From NCBI GenBank assembly GCA_030528965.1, contig JAUMXS010000079.1:1-5511 (forward strand): a stretch of DNA of 5,511 bases. The letters are read 5' to 3'. The stretch is from Eubacteriales bacterium (GTDB lineage: Bacteria > Bacillota > Clostridia > Oscillospirales > Oscillospiraceae). The number at the start of each line of letters is the position of its first letter. Position 1 is the stretch's first letter. This document shows, in pieces, positions 1 to 5,229 of the stretch. The notes beneath the pieces were generated by a model that worked only from the letters and a program-made list of their open reading frames with translations, did not search any database and was not told the DNA's origin. The translations under genes were made by a program, and so were the position numbers.

Positions 1-37
1 CAGGAATTCCAGAGATGGCTCAGGAATTCCAGAGATG
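1..37. repeat. Two-copy 17-bp direct repeat, 20-bp period
   Basis: The 17-mer CAGGAATTCCAGAGATG occurs at 1-17 and again, identically, at 21-37, separated by three bases (GCT). Each copy contains the palindrome GGAATTCC. The second copy covers the last codons and stop of the minus-strand membrane protein gene, and the first copy lies just beyond the stop. Because the period is 20, the two copies fall in different reading frames relative to the gene. Whether more copies lie to the left cannot be seen. A local tandem duplication is the simplest explanation; an assembly artefact at a contig edge is possible. Confidence 0.85.
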
Positions 38-1093
38 AATGACATTCCGGTCATTCAGCTGCTGCAGGGTGATGAGGAGGATGGGGAAAAGGAGCATACC
101 GGCGACGCCGCAGGCGCGGAAGCCGGCATAGACGGCGAGGAGGGAAGCGACGGGATGCAGGCCGAGCTGGTCACCGAGGATCTTGGCCTGAAAACACTGA
201 CGGAGGAGGGTGACGGCGGCATAGGAGATGATCAGACCGAGGGCGAGAGGGATGTTCTGAACGAGCAGTTCCCAGAGCGCCCAGGGCACGAGGACGGTTC
301 CGGCCCCGAGGACGGGCAGAGCGTCGACGAGGGCGATACCGGCGGCAAGGAGCGGGGCATAAGGGACGCGCAGCAGGAGCAATGCGGCGAGAAGTTCGAA
401 AAAAGTGAGAAGGAGCATGAGGCATTGGGCCCGGAGCCAGCGGCTGAGGGAAAAGAGCAGGTCATGCAAGACATCAAGAGTCCGGCTGCGGGCATGATCG
501 GGGATCTGCCGGAGGAGGAATCCGCGGACATCGGGATAGGCGGCGGAAGAAAAATAAAGGCCCACGCAGACGGTGACGAGAAAGAGCAGGATCTGGGGAG
601 CGAGTTCGGCGAGGTTGGAGAGGAGACGGAGAACGGCGGAAGAGAGTGTTCCGGGCAGCTCGTCGAGAAAGAGCGGGAGTCTGTCCAGAAAGGATAGGAG
701 CCACGGCTCAAAGGGAGAACCGAGACGGCGGAGCCAGAAACGGAAAGAAGTTTCGAGATGGTCAAGAGAGGCAGTGAAGGTCTGAAGGAGAGAGGGCAGC
801 TGGGCGGAAAGGGAGCGAAGGACGGCTGCGGCGGCTGCTAAGAGAAGATGAGAGAGGATGACGAGAAGGGACAGGAGCAGGAAGGTGCAGAGGCCGGCGG
901 CAAGAGGCCGGGGGAAGCCGCGGCGCAGAAGGGTGCGGACGGCAGGCTCGATCATGCGGGCAAGAAAGAGCGCGAGGAGAACGGGCGCGGCCCAGGGAAG
1001 CAGCCAGCGAAAGACGGAATACAGGAGAAGAAGTCCCAGTAAAAGCTGGAAAAATGCGGATAAAAAGCGTTTGGAGGAGAGAAAAGAGGACAT
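20..1093 (-). CDS. ytvI: AI-2E family transporter, YtvI-like sporulation integral membrane protein
   Basis: This is a polytopic membrane protein of 357 residues, normal for the AI-2E (PerM/YtvI) family. Hydrophobic segments lie near residues 10-28, 33-45, 64-90, 165-185, 225-241, 246-275, 281-298 and 315-345. A long amphipathic stretch at about 95-160 corresponds to the family's soluble insertion. The best family mark is the motif DALPVLGAGTVLVPW at 257-271, which closely resembles the YtvI subgroup. YtvI proteins are associated with sporulation in Bacilli and Clostridia, but their substrate is not established; the AI-2 export name comes from E. coli TqsA. An upstream in-frame TTG at 1144 would add 17 residues, but the ATG at 1093 has a GAGG Shine-Dalgarno six bases upstream and leads directly into the basic, hydrophobic N-terminus, so it is preferred. 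The gene is divergent from the amino-acid operon. Its leucine-rich, CTC/TTC-rich coding makes the opposite strand look like an acidic ORF, which is a shadow. Family assignment is firm; the ytvI symbol is by resemblance. Confidence 0.85.
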   Translation of the reverse strand: MSSFLSSKRFLSAFFQLLLGLLLLYSVFRWLLPWAAPVLLALFLARMIEPAVRTLLRRGFPRPLAAGLCTFLLLSLLVILSHLLLAAAAAVLRSLSAQLPSLLQTFTASLDHLETSFRFWLRRLGSPFEPWLLSFLDRLPLFLDELPGTLSSAVLRLLSNLAELAPQILLFLVTVCVGLYFSSAAYPDVRGFLLRQIPDHARSRTLDVLHDLLFSLSRWLRAQCLMLLLTFFELLAALLLLRVPYAPLLAAGIALVDALPVLGAGTVLVPWALWELLVQNIPLALGLIISYAAVTLLRQCFQAKILGDQLGLHPVASLLAVYAGFRACGVAGMLLFPILLITLQQLNDRNVIHLWNS

Positions 1094-1099
1094 GTGACA

Positions 1100-1103
1100 C
1101 CTC
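1100..1103 (-). promoter_or_regulatory. Shine-Dalgarno deciding the ytvI-like start
   Basis: On the minus strand GAGG (1103-1100) sits six bases before the ATG at 1093-1091. The competing TTG at 1144 has no comparable motif in front of it, so the shorter 357-residue product is favoured. Confidence 0.6.
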
Positions 1104-1176
1104 AACGGGAGAAGATGTGGGTAGAATATATAAGATACGCACAAAAAGAGTGCGGGGGATTGAGTAAAAAAGCCTA

Positions 1177-1205
1177 TTGCGGTTCGGGAAGGGGTGTGTT
1201 ACGAT
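1177..1205 (+). promoter_or_regulatory. Sigma-A-like extended -10 promoter of the ACT-hom-lysC operon
   Basis: The -35 element TTGCGG (1177-1182) and the -10 element TACGAT (1200-1205) are separated by exactly 17 bp. A TG at 1197-1198, one base before the -10, forms the extended -10 motif (TGTTACGAT). Transcription would start near 1212, leaving a leader of only about 26 nt before the ATG at 1238. There is no room for a T-box, lysine riboswitch or leader-peptide attenuator downstream of this promoter. A small inverted repeat, CGCAC at 1138-1142 and GTGCG at 1150-1154, lies upstream and could be an operator, but this is speculative. Confidence 0.6.
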
Positions 1206-1237
1206 ACAAGGACATATGACCGCAGAGGAGGGACACA

Positions 1238-1702
1238 ATGAAGCGGACACCGGAGCAGGAGGCTCAGGAACAAAAGAAGTATTATATCGTCGAGGCAGAT
1301 GCTCTGCCGGAGGTATTTATAAAGGTAGCCCATGCGAAGGAGCTCATAAAGACCGGCAAGGCGGCGACGGTAGCCGCGGCAGCTGCGGTGACGGGAATCA
1401 GTCGAAGTGCGTATTATAAGTATCAGGGAGCGATACGCCCGTTCCAGGATCTGGAGCGTGGGAGGATCGTGACCTTTCAGATGTTATTATGCGACCGGAC
1501 GGGAATATTATCCTCGGTTCTGTCGGTGTTTGCGGGAAGCGGAGCGAATATCCTGACGATCTATCAGGGCATTCCGGCAAACGGGACAGCGAGTGTGACG
1601 ATATCGGCCGGCACAGAAGATATGGCCTGCGAGATGGAAGATCTACTGACGCGGATCCGAATGCTGGAGGGCGTGGTAAAGATCGACATAACGGCGGCAT
1701 AG
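1238..1702 (+). CDS. ACT domain-containing protein, UPF0735 (PheB-like) family
   Basis: This small cytosolic protein of 154 residues is close to the usual length for UPF0735. The family-typical N-terminus YYIVEADALPEVFIKVAHAK starts at residue 15. It is followed by a helix-turn-helix-like segment at about 44-62 ending in GISRSAYYKY. A C-terminal ACT domain at about 77-151 follows the usual pattern, with the DRTGILSSVL loop-helix at 86-95 and a last strand ending VVKIDI. ACT domains bind small ligands, usually amino acids, and often control biosynthetic enzymes. The B. subtilis relative PheB lies beside pheA, and its exact function is not established. Here the gene leads an operon with hom 11 bp downstream, so a role in sensing an aspartate-family amino acid is a reasonable inference. 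AGGAGG at 1226-1231 is spaced six to seven bases from the ATG. The TAG stop overlaps the Shine-Dalgarno of hom, suggesting translational coupling. The family call is strong; ligand and partner are unknown. Confidence 0.88.
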   Translation: MKRTPEQEAQEQKKYYIVEADALPEVFIKVAHAKELIKTGKAATVAAAAAVTGISRSAYYKYQGAIRPFQDLERGRIVTFQMLLCDRTGILSSVLSVFAGSGANILTIYQGIPANGTASVTISAGTEDMACEMEDLLTRIRMLEGVVKIDITAA

Positions 1703-1713
1703 GAGGCGAAGAG

Positions 1714-2916
1714 ATGAAAAAGGTAGCGGTACTGGGATACGGCACGGTAGGCAGCGGCGTAGTGGAAGTAATGGAACAGAACGCCCGGTTTATTGAACAG
1801 AATGTAGGCGAGACGCTGGAAGTGAAGTACATCGTGGATGTACGGGATTTTCCGGACAGTCCGCATGCAGATAAGATGACGAAGGATTTCTCGATCGTGG
1901 AGAACGACCCCGAAGTGGAGATCGTGGTGGAAACGATCGGGGGAGCCGGGATAGCGTATGAATTTACGAAGCGGAGCCTTCAGGCGGGCAAGAGCGTGAT
2001 CACGTCGAACAAGGAACTGGTAGCGAAGCACGGGCTGGAGCTGCTGGGGCTGGCGAAGGAGAAGAACCTCAACTATCTGTTTGAAGCGAGCGTGGGCGGA
2101 GGGATCCCGATCATCCGTCCGATCACCCAGTGTCTGGCGGCGAACCGGATCGACGAGGTATACGGAATACTGAACGGTACGACCAATTATATTCTGACAG
2201 AGATGATCCAGAACGGACGCAGTTTTGAGGATGCTCTGAAGAATGCGCAGGCCCTGGGGTATGCGGAGCAGAACCCGGCGGCGGATATAGAGGGCACGGA
2301 CGCCTGCCGAAAGATCAGCATTCTGTCGGATCTTTGTTATGGGGAAGAAGTGGACCCGAACGAGGTAGAGACGGAAGGCATCACGGGCGTAACGCTGGAC
2401 GATGTAAAATGTGCGGCGAGTCTGGGCTACCGGATCAAGCTTCTGGGCCGGTCGGTACGGCGGGAAGAAGGCGGCATATCGGTATATGTAGCGCCGCATT
2501 TACTGCCGGAGACGCTTCTTCTGTCCCGTGTGGACGGCGTTATGAACGGGATCGTGGTCCGTGGAAACGCGCTGGGCGAATCGATGTTCTACGGCGCGGG
2601 CGCGGGCAAGCTGCCCACGGCGAGTGCGGTGGTAGCGGACGTGATGGATGCGGCGCGGCACAGCAAGCGGCGTCGGGACATAGGCTGGGAAGCGGCGAGC
2701 GAGGGCCATCTGAAGGATGCCTCGGAGCTGGAGTCCCGGTGGTACATTCGCGCGGCGCTGACGCCGGAAGAGGCGGAAGCGCGCTACGGGAACGTAGTAT
2801 TTGCGAAGGCAGTGGATGAAGAAGGCCGGATCGCGTTTCTGACGGAGAAAAAGAGCGGCAAAGAGATCTTTGCCTGCGGCGAGGCAGAATCGCGGTATCG
2901 TGTGATAGAGGGATAA
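1714..2916 (+). CDS. hom: Homoserine dehydrogenase (EC 1.1.1.3)
   Basis: This enzyme reduces L-aspartate 4-semialdehyde to L-homoserine with NAD(P)H, the committing step toward threonine and methionine, in the cytosol. The 400-residue protein opens with a Rossmann nucleotide-binding motif, GYGTVGSG at 8-15. The family motifs follow in order: TSNKELVA (97-104), EASVGGGIPII (124-134), GILNGTTNYILT (151-162) and GYAEQNPAADIEGTDACRK (182-200). By comparison with the yeast enzyme, E185, D196 and K200 match the substrate-binding and catalytic positions E208, D219 and K223. The ATG at 1714 is chosen because AGGAGG at 1701-1706 lies seven bases upstream and the Rossmann fold starts at once. The frame stays open upstream to 1489, but that stretch only overlaps the ACT gene out of frame. 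After about residue 342 there are only some 58 residues with no clear ACT fold, whereas many monofunctional enzymes (about 430 residues in B. subtilis) end in one. Direct feedback control may therefore be weak or supplied by the neighbouring ACT protein. Confidence 0.96.
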   Translation: MKKVAVLGYGTVGSGVVEVMEQNARFIEQNVGETLEVKYIVDVRDFPDSPHADKMTKDFSIVENDPEVEIVVETIGGAGIAYEFTKRSLQAGKSVITSNKELVAKHGLELLGLAKEKNLNYLFEASVGGGIPIIRPITQCLAANRIDEVYGILNGTTNYILTEMIQNGRSFEDALKNAQALGYAEQNPAADIEGTDACRKISILSDLCYGEEVDPNEVETEGITGVTLDDVKCAASLGYRIKLLGRSVRREEGGISVYVAPHLLPETLLLSRVDGVMNGIVVRGNALGESMFYGAGAGKLPTASAVVADVMDAARHSKRRRDIGWEAASEGHLKDASELESRWYIRAALTPEEAEARYGNVVFAKAVDEEGRIAFLTEKKSGKEIFACGEAESRYRVIEG

Positions 2917-2929
2917 AGGAGGAAGAGAA

Positions 2930-4138
2930 ATGCTGATAGTACAGAAATTCGGAGGCAGTTCGGTAGCGGATGCCGCGAAGATCGAGCGAGTGGCGCGGAT
3001 CATAGCGGAGACGTACCGTGACGGCAACGAAGTAGTGGTCGTATTGTCTGCGCAGGGCGACACGACGGATGATCTTCTGGCGAAAGCGGCGGAGATCAAT
3101 CCGGATGCGTCCAAGCGGGAACTGGACATGCTGCTGAGCACGGGAGAGCAGATCTCGATCGCGCTGATGGCAATGGCGCTGGAAAAGATGGGACTGCCCG
3201 TGGTATCGCTGACGGCATGGCAGATCGGCCTGAAGACAGACTGTGAGCATACCAAGGCGCGGATCCGGCGGATTTCGACGGAGCGACTGCGTCGGGAGCT
3301 GGATAAGCGGCGCATCGTACTGGTAGCGGGATTCCAGGGGATCGATCAGTTTGACGATGTAACGACGCTGGGCCGCGGCGGATCGGATACGACGGCGGTG
3401 GCGATTGCGGCGGTGCTGCATGCGGATAAATGTCAGATATATACGGACGTAGAAGGCGTCTACACGGCGGATCCGCGCAAGGTCGACGGAGCGCGGAAGC
3501 TGGATGAGATCACCTTTGACGAGATGCTGGAGCTGGCGAGTCTGGGTGCTCAGGTACTGCATAACCGTTCGGTAGAGATGGCGAAGCGGTACAGTGTAAA
3601 TCTTGAAGTATTGTCGAGTTACGTAAAGAAGCCGGGAACGATCGTGAAGGAGGTAGTAAAGCAAGTGGAGCAGATGAAGATCAGTGGTATCGCGAAGGAC
3701 TGCAATGTAACGCGGATCGCGATTGTAGGTATTCCGGATGAACCGGGTAAGGCCTTCAAGGTGTTTATGGTACTGGCGAAGGCGAAGATCAACGTGGACA
3801 TCATTCTGCAGTCTGTCGGAAAAGACCACACGAATGACATCAGCTTCACGGTTGCGTCCTCGGATTCTCAGGCGGCGTATGACGTGATCTCCGAGTACAA
3901 GGATGTCATCGGCTTCGAGAGCATCAGCATGGATGAGGACATCGCGAAGGTCAGCATCGTGGGCGCGGGCATGATCTCCTGCCCCGGTATTGCGGCGATG
4001 ATGTTTGAAGCACTGTCGAATGCGGAGATCAATATCAAGATGATCTCCACTTCCGAGATCAAGGTATCCGTCCTGATCGAGGAGCGGCTGGCGGATACGG
4101 CGGTACAGGCCATCCACAAGAAGTTCTTCAGCAACTGA
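2930..4138 (+). CDS. lysC: Aspartate kinase, monofunctional with tandem ACT domains (EC 2.7.2.4)
   Basis: This enzyme phosphorylates L-aspartate with ATP to give 4-phospho-L-aspartate, the entry to lysine, threonine and methionine synthesis (and to the diaminopimelate used in peptidoglycan and spore dipicolinate). The 402 residues match the family's usual length. The kinase domain shows KFGGSSVAD (6-14), STGEQIS (70-76), GFQG (134-137), TTLGRGGSDTTAVAIA (145-160) and YTDVEGVYTADPR (171-183). Two ACT domains follow at about 262-330 (IVGIPDEPGKAFKVF, then IILQSVGKDHTNDISFTV) and 339-400 (VSIVGAGMISCPGIAAMMF, then ISTSEIKVSVLI). They closely resemble those of the lysine/threonine-regulated enzymes of C. 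glutamicum and B. subtilis aspartokinase II, so lysine-type feedback is likely. Translation starts at the ATG at 2930, seven bases after AAGGAGG (2916-2922), 13 bp beyond hom. It is the last gene of the operon: stem-loops and an intrinsic terminator follow. A second start inside the gene probably makes a beta subunit, described separately. Confidence 0.97.
   Translation: MLIVQKFGGSSVADAAKIERVARIIAETYRDGNEVVVVLSAQGDTTDDLLAKAAEINPDASKRELDMLLSTGEQISIALMAMALEKMGLPVVSLTAWQIGLKTDCEHTKARIRRISTERLRRELDKRRIVLVAGFQGIDQFDDVTTLGRGGSDTTAVAIAAVLHADKCQIYTDVEGVYTADPRKVDGARKLDEITFDEMLELASLGAQVLHNRSVEMAKRYSVNLEVLSSYVKKPGTIVKEVVKQVEQMKISGIAKDCNVTRIAIVGIPDEPGKAFKVFMVLAKAKINVDIILQSVGKDHTNDISFTVASSDSQAAYDVISEYKDVIGFESISMDEDIAKVSIVGAGMISCPGIAAMMFEALSNAEINIKMISTSEIKVSVLIEERLADTAVQAIHKKFFSN
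3647..3653 (+). promoter_or_regulatory. Internal Shine-Dalgarno within lysC
   Basis: A perfect AAGGAGG lies inside the lysC coding sequence, encoding part of K240-E241-V242. It is 11 bases before an in-frame GTG at 3665 and 20 bases before an in-frame ATG at 3674. It sits exactly in the linker between the kinase and the ACT domains, where the beta-subunit start of Bacillus aspartokinase II is known to lie. Confidence 0.5.
3665..4138 (+). CDS. lysC: Putative aspartokinase beta subunit from an internal lysC start
   Basis: Aspartokinase II of B. subtilis and the C. glutamicum enzyme are built from a full-length alpha subunit and a beta subunit consisting of only the two regulatory ACT domains, made from an in-frame internal start. 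In B. subtilis this is near codon 246 and gives 163 residues. Here codon 246 of lysC is a GTG, 11 bases after a perfect AAGGAGG. Starting there gives a 157-residue protein containing both ACT domains and no kinase domain. The alternative start is the ATG of M249 at 3674 (154 residues), which has only a poorly spaced GGAG three bases upstream. The position, product size and Shine-Dalgarno all agree with the known arrangement, but expression is inferred and not shown by the sequence. Confidence 0.5.
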   Translation: MEQMKISGIAKDCNVTRIAIVGIPDEPGKAFKVFMVLAKAKINVDIILQSVGKDHTNDISFTVASSDSQAAYDVISEYKDVIGFESISMDEDIAKVSIVGAGMISCPGIAAMMFEALSNAEINIKMISTSEIKVSVLIEERLADTAVQAIHKKFFSN

Positions 4139-4145
4139 TAAAAAT

Positions 4146-4180
4146 GCCGGCGTCAGGGAAAGCCGAAGGACGTTCCCGGC
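4146..4180 (+). other. Stem-loop I downstream of lysC
   Basis: GCCGGCGTC (4146-4154) can pair with GACG (4169-4172) and CCGGC (4176-4180), giving nine base pairs with a three-base bulge (TTC) and a 14-nt loop. It begins seven bases after the lysC stop and has no T-run after it, so it is not a terminator by itself. It could stabilise the 3' end of the mRNA or be part of a structured 3' RNA. Confidence 0.45.
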
Positions 4181-4186
4181 GGGCCA

Positions 4187-4223
4187 CGTCGGACAGCGGC
4201 AGAGAGTAAACCGCCGTCCGACG
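4187..4223 (+). other. Stem-loop II downstream of lysC
   Basis: The arms CGTCGGACAGCGG (4187-4199) and CCGCCGTCCGACG (4211-4223) pair over 13 positions with a single A-C mismatch, around an 11-nt loop. The bases after it are GACAAAACGG, with no T-run, so it would not terminate transcription. It lies between stem-loop I and the terminator, so the end of the operon transcript carries three hairpins in series. Confidence 0.6.
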
Positions 4224-4245
4224 GACAAAACGGTGTATAACAGAT

Positions 4246-4288
4246 ACAGGCACAGCAGATCAGACCGATCTGCTGTGCCTGTTTTTTT
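4246..4288 (+). terminator. Strong rho-independent terminator of the ACT-hom-lysC operon
   Basis: A perfect 15-bp stem, CAGGCACAGCAGATC (4247-4261) with GATCTGCTGTGCCTG (4267-4281), extends by one A-T pair at 4246/4282. The loop is the five bases AGACC. It is followed directly by seven T residues (4282-4288). No T-run follows the stem on the minus strand, so it acts rightward only. It separates the amino-acid operon from the transporter operon. Confidence 0.95.
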
Positions 4289-4389
4289 ATAGTTTTGTCT
4301 AAGCAGGTCGATCAATAAGGATCTGCCTGCCTGGTCCCGCGCCACCGCCTCAAGGTTCCCCCCTAATCCCTCGCGGTTCAGATCGGATC

Positions 4390-4408
4390 TTCAATTCGGA
4401 GAATTGAA
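4390..4408. repeat. Perfect small inverted repeat
   Basis: TTCAATTC (4390-4397) and GAATTGAA (4401-4408) form a perfect 8-bp inverted repeat around GGA. It has no T-run and lies about 80 bp upstream of the Opu promoter -35. It could be a regulator binding site or a remnant of an intergenic repeat element; nothing in the sequence decides between these. Confidence 0.55.
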
Positions 4409-4458
4409 AATCACCACACTTATTCACTCTTCACTATTACTTATTACTTTCCGGCGCG

Positions 4459-4476
4459 CCCGCCCCTCCCCTGCCC
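4459..4476 (-). other. Putative G-quadruplex motif on the minus strand
   Basis: Read on the minus strand, this segment is GGGCAGGGGAGGGGCGGG: four runs of three or four G separated by loops of two, one and one bases, which fits the standard G-quadruplex pattern. It ends 10 bp upstream of the -35 of the transporter promoter, on the template strand for that operon. Confidence 0.5.
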
Positions 4477-4486
4477 TGCAAATCGG

Positions 4487-4515
4487 TTGAAACATGGGGG
4501 GAAATGGTGTATAAT
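4487..4515 (+). promoter_or_regulatory. Sigma-A promoter of the osmoprotectant transporter operon
   Basis: The -35 element TTGAAA (4487-4492) and a consensus -10 TATAAT (4510-4515) are spaced by 17 bp. The predicted transcript would start near 4522, giving a leader of about 35 nt before the ATG at 4557. It is the best promoter in the window and lies downstream of the terminator, so the transporter genes form their own transcription unit. Confidence 0.88.
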
Positions 4516-4543
4516 GCAGAGAAATAATGACTGTAAGGAAAAT

Positions 4544-4549
4544 GAGGAG
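4544..4549 (+). promoter_or_regulatory. Shine-Dalgarno deciding the permease start
   Basis: GAGGAG lies seven bases before the ATG at 4557. The in-frame ATG at 4527 would be only about five bases from the predicted transcript start and has no Shine-Dalgarno, and the one at 4542 overlaps this site, so 4557 is preferred. Confidence 0.7.
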
Positions 4550-4556
4550 AACTGCT

Positions 4557-5201
4557 ATGGAGTTGCTCTCGGGCGTCATCAAAGTCCTGACGGAGCGCTG
4601 GGAATGGATACTGGAAGCGACGATATCCCATTTGCTGCTCTCGGGCATCGCGATATTAATAGCCGGAGTATTGGGGCTTCTGTTCGGCATCCTCATTTCG
4701 GAGTATCGAGCGCTGGCGCCGGCCGTTATGGGAGTGTGCAACGTCTTTTATACGATCCCGTCCATATCCCTGCTGGGATTTCTGATCCCGTTTTTGGGGA
4801 TCGGGAACAAAACGGCGATCACGGCGATCGTGATCTATGGTCTGATGCCCATGGTACGGAACACCTATACGGGACTCACGACGGTGGACAAGGACATTCT
4901 GGAAGCGGCGAAGGGCATGGGCAGCACGAGTCTGCAGATCCTCTGGCGGATCCGTCTGCCGCTGGCGCTGCCGGTCATCATGGCCGGCATCCGGAACATG
5001 GTGGTCATGACGCTGTCGGTGGCGGCTATTGCGGCGTTCATCGGTGCGGACGGACTTGGCGTGGTCATATACCGGGGTATCAGCGTCTATAACTCGGCGA
5101 TCACGCTGGTCGGCAGCGCGCTGGTGGCGATACTGGCATTTCTGGCAGATTTCTCATTGGGCAGACTGGAAAAACGTCTGAACCGATGGGGCAGCAAATA
5201 A
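4557..5201 (+). CDS. Osmoprotectant ABC transporter permease, OpuCB/ProW family
   Basis: This is an inner membrane permease subunit of a glycine betaine/carnitine/choline-type ABC importer. The protein has 214 residues, typical of the short OpuBB/OpuCB/OpuCD permeases. Hydrophobic segments lie near residues 23-50, 58-83, 86-105, 136-162 and 183-203. The motif TIPSISLLGFLIPFLGIG (66-83) is characteristic of the family. The cytoplasmic EAA loop that docks on the ATPase is clear at 116-135 (EAAKGMG, then IRLP). A nearby in-frame ATG at 4527 would add ten residues, but the Shine-Dalgarno and promoter positions favour 4557. A lipoprotein substrate-binding gene follows after 28 bp, and the ATPase and a second permease are expected beyond the window. 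OpuBB, OpuCB and OpuCD cannot be told apart from one gene, and the actual solute is not determined. Confidence 0.92.
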   Translation: MELLSGVIKVLTERWEWILEATISHLLLSGIAILIAGVLGLLFGILISEYRALAPAVMGVCNVFYTIPSISLLGFLIPFLGIGNKTAITAIVIYGLMPMVRNTYTGLTTVDKDILEAAKGMGSTSLQILWRIRLPLALPVIMAGIRNMVVMTLSVAAIAAFIGADGLGVVIYRGISVYNSAITLVGSALVAILAFLADFSLGRLEKRLNRWGSK

Positions 5202-5229
5202 GAATTCTGAGAAACAGGAGGAAAGTAGG

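Larger units (their letters stand above)
4289..4486. other. Non-coding gap with unusual composition between terminator and Opu promoter
   Basis: No convincing gene is seen here on either strand. The stretch holds an imperfect hairpin (arms 4303-4313 and 4320-4330), a C-rich run near 4358-4370, a perfect 8-bp hairpin at 4390-4408, an AT-rich pyrimidine tract at about 4409-4450 built from loosely repeated CTTATTCA/CTATTA-like units, and a C-rich tract at 4451-4478. The plus strand is markedly pyrimidine-rich, in contrast to the purine-rich coding sequences on both sides. Confidence 0.6.

Noticed and set aside
35..697. Open frame of 220 codons on the plus strand, very rich in Glu, Asp and Gly
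   Set aside because: It lies antisense to the YtvI-like gene, and its composition is explained by the leucine/phenylalanine/serine codons of that gene. It has no Shine-Dalgarno or domain.
1125..1137. TATATT and GTATCTTATA on the minus strand as a possible promoter (sigma-A or sporulation sigma) for the YtvI-like gene
   Set aside because: The -10-like bases are plausible, but no fitting -35 was found at a proper distance for sigma-A, sigma-E or sigma-K, so the promoter is left uncalled.
1489..1713. N-terminal extension of hom by 75 codons
   Set aside because: This part overlaps the ACT gene in another frame and looks like noise. The ATG at 1714 has a consensus Shine-Dalgarno and begins the Rossmann fold.
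4141..4223. Possible riboswitch (GCCGAAGGA resembles part of the glycine aptamer core)
   Set aside because: The remaining conserved elements are missing. The element sits at the end of a transcript, before a terminator with an independent promoter after it, so there is no gene for it to control in cis.
2540..4345. Open frame of 601 codons on the minus strand
   Set aside because: It is antisense to lysC and the end of hom and runs through the terminator. The Arg/His/Leu/Tyr-rich translation has no domain and is a typical shadow of GC-rich coding bias.
4487..5092. Plus-strand open frame of 201 codons overlapping the permease
   Set aside because: It is a frame-shifted shadow starting at the promoter -35, rich in His and Gly. 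The overlapping frame has the clear OpuCB-type permease motifs.
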